From: Bacillota bacterium
Lineage (GTDB): Bacteria > Bacillota > Clostridia > Saccharofermentanales > Fastidiosipilaceae
Length of the DNA: 5,407 bases
Assembly: GCA_023388205.1 (NCBI GenBank)
Contig: JAEWGS010000021.1
Location: 1 to 5,407, forward strand
Reading direction: 5' to 3'
Below are positions 1-5,407 of this stretch, one piece after another. Positions within the stretch are counted from its first letter, which is position 1. Every line of letters starts with the position of its first letter. Under the pieces are notes generated by a model. The model was not told where the DNA came from. It did no database searches and saw nothing but the letters and a program-made list of their open reading frames with translations. Made by a program: the position numbers and the translations under genes.

Positions 1-432
1 GTCTATGCGACAGATACCCGTCCTTGTGCCAAAAATCATGAGGGTTTTAAGGGTGTTGATCTACTCATTTCTGAGGGCACTTTTGGCGATCCACTCGACC
101 AAGCCAAGGCGAAGTCTCGAGGGCACATGACGTTTTGCGAAGCGGGCACCCAAGCGGCGAATTGCGAGGTCAAACACCTGCTTCTGACTCATTTTTCTGC
201 AGCGATGCCCCATCCTGAAGACTACCTCCATTACGCCAAAGAGATCTTCAAAGACAGCTACCTCGCCCAAGATGGTGCACGCTTTATCTGGAATTGGAAG
301 GATCGCACAGCTCAGGATGAAAAAGCGCACTTGATCAAGAGTCACCCCAACGGCGCTTTCTTTTATCAGCCGCCTTTAAGCCAGCCCAATCAAGAAAGCG
401 ATGGTCCTTTCGAAAATGAGGTATGCGTATGA
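1..432 (+). CDS. rnz: Ribonuclease Z, C-terminal part (5' end outside window)
   Basis: This is the last 143 codons of a metallo-beta-lactamase-fold endonuclease that cuts tRNA precursors 3' of the discriminator base, a cytoplasmic step of tRNA 3' maturation. The reading frame is open from base 1, so the gene enters from the left and the ATG at 127 is internal. Visible motifs, numbered from the first codon here, are TDTRP (4-8, with the metal-bridging Asp at 5), SEGTFGDP (24-31), GHMTF (41-45, the conserved His) and LLTHFS (61-66, the metal-ligand His at 64), then a usual ending around EIFKDSYLAQDG (81-92). The SEGTFGDP/HMTF wording is typical of clostridial RNase Z rather than of Bacillus or E. 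coli forms (HEATF, HST). About 50 residues follow the usual family end, rich in charged, Trp and Pro residues; they match nothing I recognise. The gene overlaps tcdA by four bases. Confidence 0.93.
   Translation, partial: VYATDTRPCAKNHEGFKGVDLLISEGTFGDPLDQAKAKSRGHMTFCEAGTQAANCEVKHLLLTHFSAAMPHPEDYLHYAKEIFKDSYLAQDGARFIWNWKDRTAQDEKAHLIKSHPNGAFFYQPPLSQPNQESDGPFENEVCV
418..421 (+). promoter_or_regulatory. Ribosome binding site deciding the tcdA start
   Basis: GAGG lies 7 nt before the ATG at 429 but only 1 nt before the ATG at 423. This favours 429, which also gives the common ATGA stop/start overlap with rnz (429-432). Ribosomes ending rnz could therefore restart directly on tcdA. Confidence 0.6.
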
Positions 433-1265
433 ATAGAGATCAAAACAGCGATCTTATCAAACAAACGAGCGACACGAGGTGTCAAACTTTGAGCTCAGAA
501 CAAAATTTCGGGGGGCCTTCTTCGCGAGATGAAGCCGCACAACGAAGCGTCTTAATGCTGGGCTCAAAAGGTCTTAGGCAACTGCGAAAGGCCCGCATCG
601 CCCTGCTCGGCTTAGGAGGCGTCGGCGGAGCCGCTGCGGAAGCTCTCTCTCGCTGTCAAATTGGGAAACTCTTGATCATCGATCCAGATGTCGTCTCCCC
701 CTCCAATCTCAATCGTCAAATCATTTCGAGTCAAGAAAACATCGGTCAATCTAAATGTGCGCTTTGGCAAAGTCGCATCCACTCTATTGACCCCGAGATT
801 GAAGTTGAAACGAAAGCCATCTTTATCGATGGGCAAAGCGATCTCTCTTTTTTGAACGACTATGACTATGTTTTGGATTGTATTGATACGGTGACTGCTA
901 AGATCCGCCTCGCCTTGCACTGTCATGAGATGCATATCCCTTTTATTTCCTGTATGGGGACAGCGAGAAAAAGCGATCCAACGCGACTTCGTGTCCTTGA
1001 TCTCTTTGAAACGCAAGGCGATCCGCTTTGCAAAGTGATGCGCCGCGAGTTGCGCAAAAGAGGTCTCAATCAGCTCAAAATTGTCGCTAGCGATGAAGCG
1101 CCTCAAGGCCTTTCACCGACGCATTTCCCAGGCGAAAAACGTTTAGGCAGCATGATTTTCGTCCCCGCTAGTGCCGGTCTTTTACTCGCTAAAACGGTCA
1201 TTGATGACCTGGCACCCACCCTGAGTGAAGAAGAGGCAGAGTCTTGCTATGACTTGAGCCTATGA
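429..1265 (+). CDS. tcdA: tRNA threonylcarbamoyladenosine dehydratase (TcdA, ThiF/E1-like)
   Basis: The product is an ATP-dependent enzyme that adenylates and dehydrates threonylcarbamoyladenosine at position 37 of ANN-decoding tRNAs to its cyclic form. It has 278 aa from the start at 429; the family is usually about 250-270. Motifs in order are the nucleotide-binding GLGGVGG (61-67), IIDPD (83-87), NLNRQ (93-97), the Lys of QSKC (109), LDCIDTVTAK (149-158), CMGT (175-178), DPTR (183-186) and MRRELRKRG (204-212), and a C-terminal FVPASAGLLLA segment. IDTVTAK plus MRRELRKRG separates TcdA from the related MoeB and ThiF sulphur-carrier activators. There is no Cys-X-X-Cys zinc pair, as expected for TcdA. 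About 35 polar residues precede the usual beginning of the domain (RSVLMLGSKGL); they may be a loose N-terminal tail, although an NFGG inside it resembles the RFGG of the E. coli protein. The coupling to rnz fits a shared tRNA role. The stop codon lies inside a 13-bp tandem repeat. Confidence 0.9.
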   Translation: MNRDQNSDLIKQTSDTRCQTLSSEQNFGGPSSRDEAAQRSVLMLGSKGLRQLRKARIALLGLGGVGGAAAEALSRCQIGKLLIIDPDVVSPSNLNRQIISSQENIGQSKCALWQSRIHSIDPEIEVETKAIFIDGQSDLSFLNDYDYVLDCIDTVTAKIRLALHCHEMHIPFISCMGTARKSDPTRLRVLDLFETQGDPLCKVMRRELRKRGLNQLKIVASDEAPQGLSPTHFPGEKRLGSMIFVPASAGLLLAKTVIDDLAPTLSEEEAESCYDLSL

Positions 1266-1297
1266 TTTGATCCTATGACTTGAGCCTATGACTCATG
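1246..1297. repeat. 13-bp tandem repeat x4 across convergent stop codons
   Basis: There are four units: gctatgacttgag (1246-1258), cctatgatttgat (1259-1271), cctatgacttgag (1272-1284) and cctatgactcatg (1285-1297). Units 1 and 3 with their neighbours share a perfect 19-bp match (1247-1265 and 1273-1291). The array covers the last codons and stop of tcdA (TGA 1263-1265), the 20-bp spacer, and the stop of the minus-strand gene (TAG, 1286-1288) with its last three codons. Each unit carries TGA forward and TAG in reverse. Because 13 is not a multiple of three, the array closes all six frames. It looks like local slippage duplication. No terminator hairpin is apparent. Confidence 0.85.
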
Positions 1298-2242
1298 CTC
1301 TTTTGTATCAAGATATTGCTGTTCCAGATATTTCAAGCCCTCAAGCGCAGGCTCCTTCGTCTCGGTACAAATTTCGATCTGTCTAATTTTTTGCGTCATG
1401 GCCTTCGCTACAAGCTCGCGATAGGATGGAATTTTTTCGTATAAAAGTCCCGTCAAGCAAAGTGGGATCTTCTGATCGGGGCTAAAATGGCGCGTCAATT
1501 GAACCGCCATCCGGCACTGCATCTCGATCGCTTCTTGACGCAGTGCTTTGGCCGTGAGGTCCTTTTGTTCCGCCAAATTCAAAATCTGCGCCGTTAAATC
1601 GAGCGTTTCTCTCATCATACTTTGGCTCTGATAGATGCGCTCCATCCAGTCCGACTTTTTGAAATGGCCATTGATCAAAAAGAGATCCCTGAGCTTCGTC
1701 GGGCGCATAAGGCCATCTTCTGCCGCCAAAACAGCCTGCAAAGCCTGTCTCGCAAACCAAAAGGCTGACCCCGGCAACTCAAGCTTAGGACCATAGTCTC
1801 CGACCTGCCACGATCCCTGGTTTGGAATCCAAGATGAAGCACAGATCAGCTGACGACCCGCGACCAGAGCGACGCCGCCTGTCTCCGGATAAAGCCCACG
1901 GAGTAAGAGCTCAGGCAGCTCCATCAATTGGATTTTCGCCTCGGGAAAAAGTTTGCCCAAACTGCTTGCAAAGAATCGCTCCACATGGGGATTGTCCTGA
2001 GTTTGGGCCGCAAAAACAAGTGCGCGCACACGGGAGACTGCAGATCCTTGGCCTAAATCTTTGGCGATTAAAGCGAATTGCCGCCCCATTTGCGTCGAAC
2101 TTTGTTCCAAAGGTTTGATCGGTGCATAGCGGCGCGCGACCAGCAGACCTTGCCCCAAAATTGAGGCCTGTACGTCACAGTGCTCTTCTGACGAGACAAG
2201 GGCTAGTAGCAAATCCTTCTGTTCGGAGTCTTTACCCTTCAC
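1286..2242 (-). CDS. BadF/BadG/BcrA/BcrD ATPase-like protein, active-site motifs lost (probable pseudoenzyme)
   Basis: This is a 318-aa soluble protein with no signal peptide or membrane segment. The start is GTG at 2240-2242, supported by a strong upstream GAGGAG and a GTGA overlap with the preceding gene. The layout follows the BadF/N-acetylglucosamine-kinase-like branch of the ASKHA (actin/hexokinase/Hsp70) fold: a strand plus LGKLFPEAKIQL (95-106), GGVALVAG (122-129), a SWQVGDYGPKLELPGSAFWFARQALQAVL stretch (144-172) like the GGWG-LGDEGSG-W-G-EAL region, and a C-terminal strand, helix and EPALEGLKYL (297-306). The catalytic signatures are absent: the N-terminal DGGGTKT reads around ALVSSEEHC (14-22), ND reads EL (109-110), AGTGS reads AGRQL (128-132), GDEGSG reads GPKLELPGS, and the LGGG adenosine motif reads LTGLL (263-267). 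Kinase activity is therefore unlikely. The frame is unbroken and the translation signals are good, which argues for selection. Family placement is by eye; function is unknown. Confidence 0.6.
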   Translation of the reverse strand: MKGKDSEQKDLLLALVSSEEHCDVQASILGQGLLVARRYAPIKPLEQSSTQMGRQFALIAKDLGQGSAVSRVRALVFAAQTQDNPHVERFFASSLGKLFPEAKIQLMELPELLLRGLYPETGGVALVAGRQLICASSWIPNQGSWQVGDYGPKLELPGSAFWFARQALQAVLAAEDGLMRPTKLRDLFLINGHFKKSDWMERIYQSQSMMRETLDLTAQILNLAEQKDLTAKALRQEAIEMQCRMAVQLTRHFSPDQKIPLCLTGLLYEKIPSYRELVAKAMTQKIRQIEICTETKEPALEGLKYLEQQYLDTKEHES

Positions 2243-4041
2243 GCCTGATCGCTCCTCGGGCTTGGCGCAGTATCTGCAAGGTCGTATTCGGAATGGACTG
2301 TCTCAATTTCACTTGAGGCTTGATCTTGTCTCAAAGTTTCAGCTTTCGTTTTCGGAGGCGCTTCTTCTTGCTTCTCGCGCGGATCTTCCGATAGCGTTTC
2401 TTCCAGATCGGACGCCTGAGCCACGGTCTGAAGATCCGCCTGTTTTTCTAAATCAACCTGCGTCATTTCTGCCTGCGTCGCTTCTGCCTGCGCCACCTCT
2501 ACCTGTTCAGGGGCTCTCGTCGCTTCATTGGATCGTGATTTCCCCTTACTTTTTTTCGTCTTTTCGGTATGTGGCGTCGGGTTGACATAATCTCGCCCCG
2601 TCAAAAGCGCTTCTTTGATCTGTTCAAAACTGATCTCTGTCAAAGTGTCGATCCACACAGGCTTTTGAGGTGCACGCCGATACGAGGGATAACACTCTAC
2701 GCCCCCTTCTTGACTCAAAAGTTCAATCAGTTCACAAGCTGAAACTTTAGCGCACTTTAGATCAAGCGCACTTTTGAGCAACGGCGCATCCAAAAGCGGA
2801 GAGTCATTCGCGAGTACGACATAATCGATGTCTGTTCTCGCGAGCCACGAATGTTCCGCTGCATCAAAAGCGAGCGCTGTTTCTTTCGCACACATTTGGT
2901 CAAACTGATCATAAAGCGCAATCAAGGTCCTTTGAATTTGTTTGCTCCCAACTTCGCTCACCTTGCAGAAAGCTTGTATTTTTCTCTTCGTTTCTTTCGA
3001 AAGCTGAATCTTTTCCTTCGCTTCAAAGGCCTTCAGCACATCTTGCTGCTCTTCTTTGGAAGTCACAAAAGCTAAGAGACGTACAATATCCGCCCTATTT
3101 TGCAGCGCAAAATTTTCACCCTCTGTTTTAAGATGAGCATTCCAATGGCCTTGGCTAATTAGGCCCGTTAGAGCATTACGTTCTTCGCTAAAAATTAAAA
3201 CTCTTTCAATAGGAATGCCCCAGCTTTTCGCCCAAAAAGCAGCTAAAGTAAAACGAACAGAATGAGAAGGAAGCACGATAACGAAAGGGCTCGACCCCAA
3301 ATCCTCATCTTTTAGGCGCTCAAGATAAAGCCAAAGGTAGCAAAATAAAACCATCAAAGGCGCAAGCAAATCCCCCTGCCCCAAAGTCTGCACGCGCGCA
3401 TCGGGAACGAGCTTCGCCTCAGCTTTAGTCGCAAGAAAAAGCGAGGCATCTGCAGGGAGCAAATCCAGCAGAAGTTGTTTTCGAGCAATATTCTTGAGAT
3501 GTGCCGGAATCACTCCTGCCACGCGATACGCATCGTAATGTTCTGCCTCAACAAAAGCCGCAAGCATATCTTTTTCAGGCAGGTTAAGCCAATATGGGAT
3601 CCGCCCTTTTTCATCCTCAAAGCAATGCTCAGGATAAGAACGGCGATAGGCCTCTCGGAGCACAAGAGAAAGCCCCGTCCAAAGGTCACTCTCCGATCCA
3701 GTCGATCCGTGCCAAAGTTCCAGCATTTGTCGAGACTTTTCGTAAATATTCAACAAGGTAAAACAAAGCGGTGAGCGCTCCGTCCTTTGAAAAAAGGCCG
3801 CAGCTAATTCACGGAGATGATACTGATCCAGGTCTGGGAGAAAAAGCGCACAAAACGCCGCAAAACGTTCTGCGTCCGAAAGCTCCAAAAGGCGGGCGAA
3901 GTCCTCCTCCTGCCATTTTGGGATCGAGTCAAGCGTCAAAATTTCTTGTTCGCCGTGTTCCGTCCACTTTGGATGAAAAAGTGAATGGATATCTTTTGCC
4001 GTCATGTCATTCAGTAAACGATATTCAAGCTTCTGTGTCAT
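2239..4041 (-). CDS. Threonine synthase-like protein lacking the PLP lysine, with disordered C-terminal tail
   Basis: The product has 600 aa. Threonine synthase (ThrC) makes threonine from O-phosphohomoserine with PLP and is usually about 450-500 aa. Residues 30-480 follow it in order: a helical N-terminal part (48-100), LELWHGST (107-114, for LELFHGPT), GQGDLLAPLMVLFCYLWLYL (221-240, for the N-GRL-PQ-YY helix), VIVLPSHSVRF (254-264, for VPTGNFGN), AAFWAKSWGIPIERVL (267-282), NALTGLISQGHW (289-300), ADIVRLLAFVT (317-327), AKETALAF (385-392, for DPHTAVAY) and VVLANDSPLLDAPLL (408-422, for the TASPYKF strand). The PLP-lysine position (family AFKD) reads SESD, giving Ser118; the SGDTG phosphate loop reads near NLPEKD (153-158); and the Gly-rich PTGNFGN is lost. 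Threonine synthesis is therefore improbable. Residues 487-600 are a Glu/Gln/Lys/Ala-rich low-complexity tail with short repeats. The gene lies 33 bp after folC and overlaps the next gene. It could be a structural or regulatory pseudoenzyme, or a slowly decaying gene. Homology is judged by eye. Confidence 0.65.
   Translation of the reverse strand: MTQKLEYRLLNDMTAKDIHSLFHPKWTEHGEQEILTLDSIPKWQEEDFARLLELSDAERFAAFCALFLPDLDQYHLRELAAAFFQRTERSPLCFTLLNIYEKSRQMLELWHGSTGSESDLWTGLSLVLREAYRRSYPEHCFEDEKGRIPYWLNLPEKDMLAAFVEAEHYDAYRVAGVIPAHLKNIARKQLLLDLLPADASLFLATKAEAKLVPDARVQTLGQGDLLAPLMVLFCYLWLYLERLKDEDLGSSPFVIVLPSHSVRFTLAAFWAKSWGIPIERVLIFSEERNALTGLISQGHWNAHLKTEGENFALQNRADIVRLLAFVTSKEEQQDVLKAFEAKEKIQLSKETKRKIQAFCKVSEVGSKQIQRTLIALYDQFDQMCAKETALAFDAAEHSWLARTDIDYVVLANDSPLLDAPLLKSALDLKCAKVSACELIELLSQEGGVECYPSYRRAPQKPVWIDTLTEISFEQIKEALLTGRDYVNPTPHTEKTKKSKGKSRSNEATRAPEQVEVAQAEATQAEMTQVDLEKQADLQTVAQASDLEETLSEDPREKQEEAPPKTKAETLRQDQASSEIETVHSEYDLADTAPSPRSDQA
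2252..2257 (-). promoter_or_regulatory. Ribosome binding site for the BadF-like gene
   Basis: GAGGAG on the minus strand lies 9 nt before the GTG start at 2242, inside the last codons of the ThrC-like gene. With the GTGA overlap it supports coupled translation and the choice of the GTG start. Confidence 0.7.
2446..2505 (-). repeat. 15-bp imperfect tandem repeat x4 in the tail of the ThrC-like gene
   Basis: Plus-strand units end at 2460, 2475, 2490 and 2505. The two central units, cgtcatttctgcctg and cgtcgcttctgcctg, differ by two bases; the outer two are more diverged. Read on the minus strand they encode QVEVA, QAEAT, QAEMT and QVDLE. Looser copies of the same Gln-hydrophobic rhythm continue downstream (QADL, QTVAQ). 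The array lies wholly inside the low-complexity tail and keeps the frame. Confidence 0.75.
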
Positions 4042-4047
4042 AGCTAT

Positions 4048-4053
4048 TCCCTT
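4048..4053 (-). promoter_or_regulatory. Ribosome binding site for the ThrC-like gene
   Basis: AAGGGA on the minus strand lies 6 nt before the ATG at 4041, within the 33-bp gap after folC. It is a moderate match to the Shine-Dalgarno sequence and supports this ATG as the start. No promoter is visible in the gap, so transcription probably continues from folC. Confidence 0.55.
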
Positions 4054-4056
4054 GTC

Positions 4057-4085
4057 TTTTTTAGCTGAGCTTTTTTAGGCTGAGC
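4057..4085. repeat. 14/15-bp direct repeat across the folC stop codon
   Basis: ttttttagctgagc (4057-4070) is followed directly by ttttttaggctgagc (4071-4085), the same unit with one inserted base. A third T6 run follows at 4087-4092. The right-hand copy contains the folC TAA (4075-4077) and last codons; the left copy forms most of the spacer to the next gene. This is consistent with a slippage duplication of the gene end. It is a direct repeat, so it does not make a terminator stem. Confidence 0.7.
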
Positions 4086-5407
4086 GTTTTTTCCTAAAGA
4101 GCGCTTGAAAAGTCTTCTTAATCTCCCCAATAAGAAAAAAGCTACCAAAGGCAATGAGTACTGCGTCATGATCTTTCGCCGAAAGTTGAGCCTCTTCTAA
4201 GGCCACTTCATCGCTATGATCCTGTAGCAAAATCAGCTCAACCTTGGATCTTTCGGGAAACTGTCGAAGTTTTTCCTCAAAATGTTGCTTCAATGCTTCT
4301 GCCCGCATCGCACGTGGTGATGCAGGTTTGGCGCAATAAATCCGGCGAATATTGAGGGAGGATTGAAGCAGCAGATCGATCATCTGATTCGAATCCTTGT
4401 CCTTGAGAACGCCAAAAATGAAATCGATCGGCCGCTCGTCGAACAGGCGCTTGAGACTCGTCACCAGAGATGAAACCGCTTGCGGATTATGTCCGCCATC
4501 GACATAAATTGCCTGTTCTTCAAGTAATCTTTCAAAGCGTCCAGGCCAACGCGTCAAAGCAATGCCCCTTTTTAGGATCTCTAAAATCTGTTCTAAACTC
4601 AAGTCAGAGAGCGCTTTTACGCGAGAGGAGCGACACGCTGAAGAAGCCGCATGAAGCTGCAAACGTTCAAACACTGAAAGCGCAGCTGAAATCGCCAAAG
4701 ACGCATTGTGCGGCTGAAAATCTGAAAGCAATTGGGTCTCAAAAGAAAGCTTCTCTTGCTTCTCAGATAAAGGCAGCTGCCGAGCAAAGCGATTCCCTTC
4801 ATCCAGCTTCAACTTCAGTTCAAAGCCTTGATGCCACTCATCAAAATCCAGTAACTTAATATCCGAGCGCGAAATAACCTGGAGTGGGCAATCCAACAAA
4901 CGAGCGCGCGATGCCACAGCTTCCCGTGCCGCTTCAGCTTCCGCATCACTCAAGCCAGCGTCTCGGGGATCATAGAGGAAGGTCGGCACCTGAGCTTTTA
5001 GAATGCCGGCTTTTTCTGCCGCAATCTGCGCCATCTTCTCACCCAGTTTGTCACAGTGATCGTAGTTCAAAGCGCTGATCACGACAGCTTCTGGCTGCTC
5101 AATCACATTCGTTGCATCTAAGCGCCCACCGAGGCCAGTTTCCAAAATGACGAGATCACAGCCTTTTGCTTTGAAATATAAAAAAGCCATGCAGGTCAGA
5201 ATTTCAAAGTGCGTCGGCCAGTCGTCCATCCCGATCGCTTGAACCGCTTCTCGAATTTGTAAAATGAGTCGCTCAACTTCATCTGAGGGGATCTCTCCCA
5301 AACTTGGCTCTTGGCTCAAACGTTCCAATGCGTGGCGACCATCGATCACCCGTATCCTTTCACCAAAGCGCTCAAAATAAGGGGAGATATAAAGGCCTAC
5401 TCTAAGA
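4075..5407 (-). CDS. folC: Folylpolyglutamate synthase / dihydrofolate synthase (5' end outside window)
   Basis: FolC is a cytosolic ATP-dependent Mur-ligase-like enzyme that joins glutamate to dihydropteroate and to folates. The frame stays open to the right edge (443 codons visible), so the GTG at 5347-5349 is internal. The first residues, GLYISPYFERFGERIR, match the family GLYTSPHL-F-ERI block. Only about 60-70 residues, including the P-loop, should be missing, so the full protein would be roughly 510 aa against a usual 420-450. Motifs, numbered from the first visible codon, are ETGLGGRLDATN (89-100), NYDHC and KLG (114-122), EKAGI (131-135, the Lys normally carbamylated), QPHNASLA (231-238), RWPGRFE (286-292), DGGHNP (303-308), GVLKDKD (332-338) and GSFFLIGEI (421-429). 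The catalytic set looks intact. SPY in place of the common SPH is a small oddity. The extra length seems to lie mid-protein (around 150-270), in charged or Ser-rich loops. It is the first visible gene of the minus-strand operon. Confidence 0.93.
   Translation of the reverse strand, partial: LRVGLYISPYFERFGERIRVIDGRHALERLSQEPSLGEIPSDEVERLILQIREAVQAIGMDDWPTHFEILTCMAFLYFKAKGCDLVILETGLGGRLDATNVIEQPEAVVISALNYDHCDKLGEKMAQIAAEKAGILKAQVPTFLYDPRDAGLSDAEAEAAREAVASRARLLDCPLQVISRSDIKLLDFDEWHQGFELKLKLDEGNRFARQLPLSEKQEKLSFETQLLSDFQPHNASLAISAALSVFERLQLHAASSACRSSRVKALSDLSLEQILEILKRGIALTRWPGRFERLLEEQAIYVDGGHNPQAVSSLVTSLKRLFDERPIDFIFGVLKDKDSNQMIDLLLQSSLNIRRIYCAKPASPRAMRAEALKQHFEEKLRQFPERSKVELILLQDHSDEVALEEAQLSAKDHDAVLIAFGSFFLIGEIKKTFQALFRKKRSA

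Noticed and set aside
127..129. ATG as the start of a small separate protein
   Set aside because: The 42 codons before it are open and encode the RNase Z motifs TDTRP and SEGTFGDP. It is the Met of GHMTF.
612..1106. Minus-strand open frame of 164 codons opposite tcdA
   Set aside because: It lies entirely antisense to a well-supported conserved enzyme, has no family-like motif and no clear ribosome binding site.
1282..1300. Possible bidirectional terminator (gagc ... atga c tcat ... gctc)
   Set aside because: The inner pairing leaves a one-base loop, the arms are weak and AT-rich, and it lies in a tandem repeat. The T run that follows is only four bases.
2851..3300. Lower-GC stretch as a sign of horizontal insertion
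   Set aside because: The shift is gradual, lies within one continuous gene that keeps its ThrC-like motif order, and has no flanking repeats. Relaxed constraint explains it as well.
4061..4076. Intrinsic terminator for a plus-strand transcript (AGCTGAGCT then T6)
   Set aside because: The near-palindrome has a one-base loop and cannot form a usable stem, and no plus-strand gene lies upstream. The T6 is explained by the direct repeat.
4470..4859. Plus-strand open frame of 129 codons opposite folC
   Set aside because: It is antisense to the conserved FolC coding region and its composition is that of a reverse-frame shadow.
5347..5349. GTG as the start of folC
   Set aside because: The frame stays open upstream to the window edge and encodes the conserved GLYISPYFERFGERI block of FolC, so this GTG is internal.

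Overview
The window looks like ordinary chromosomal DNA from an anaerobic low-GC-lineage Gram-positive bacterium, most likely a member of the Clostridia. The evidence is the clostridial style of the RNase Z tail (SEGTFGDP, GHMTF, LLTHFS), the clostridial form of TcdA (MRRELRKRG followed by a short lysine/valine strand) and purine-rich ribosome binding sites. Base composition is mixed: by hand count about 57% GC in part of folC and about 42% in one stretch of the middle gene. I cannot name a genus.

The layout is two convergent gene groups. On the plus strand, the 3' end of rnz (ribonuclease Z, tRNA 3'-end maturation) overlaps tcdA (a ThiF/E1-like enzyme that cyclises threonylcarbamoyladenosine in tRNA) by ATGA, making a small tRNA maturation/modification operon. 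On the minus strand, reading right to left, are folC (folylpolyglutamate/dihydrofolate synthase, 5' end beyond the window), a 600-codon gene 33 bp downstream, and a 318-codon gene joined to it by a GTGA stop/start overlap. The two groups meet tail to tail with only 20 bp between stop codons.

The most interesting part is the pair of minus-strand genes at 1286-4041. Both are intact and apparently well translated. The 600-aa protein follows threonine synthase (ThrC, PLP fold type II) motif by motif, but the position of the PLP lysine reads Ser, the phosphate-binding SGDTG loop is gone, and a charged, probably disordered tail of about 110 residues is added. The 318-aa protein follows the BadF/BadG/BcrA/BcrD (N-acetylglucosamine-kinase-like, ASKHA) family, but every nucleotide-binding and catalytic motif is replaced. 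The picture is two translationally coupled, probably catalytically dead enzyme homologues in a folC operon. Their function is unknown. Both assignments rest on alignment by eye.

The gene ends also carry small tandem repeats. A 13-bp x4 repeat lies over the convergent stop codons and supplies stops in all six frames. A 14/15-bp x2 repeat lies over the folC stop. A 15-bp x4 repeat encodes a five-residue Gln-rich repeat in the tail of the ThrC-like protein. No RNA gene, mobile element, CRISPR array or convincing terminator was seen, and no gene-free stretch exceeds 33 bp within the window.
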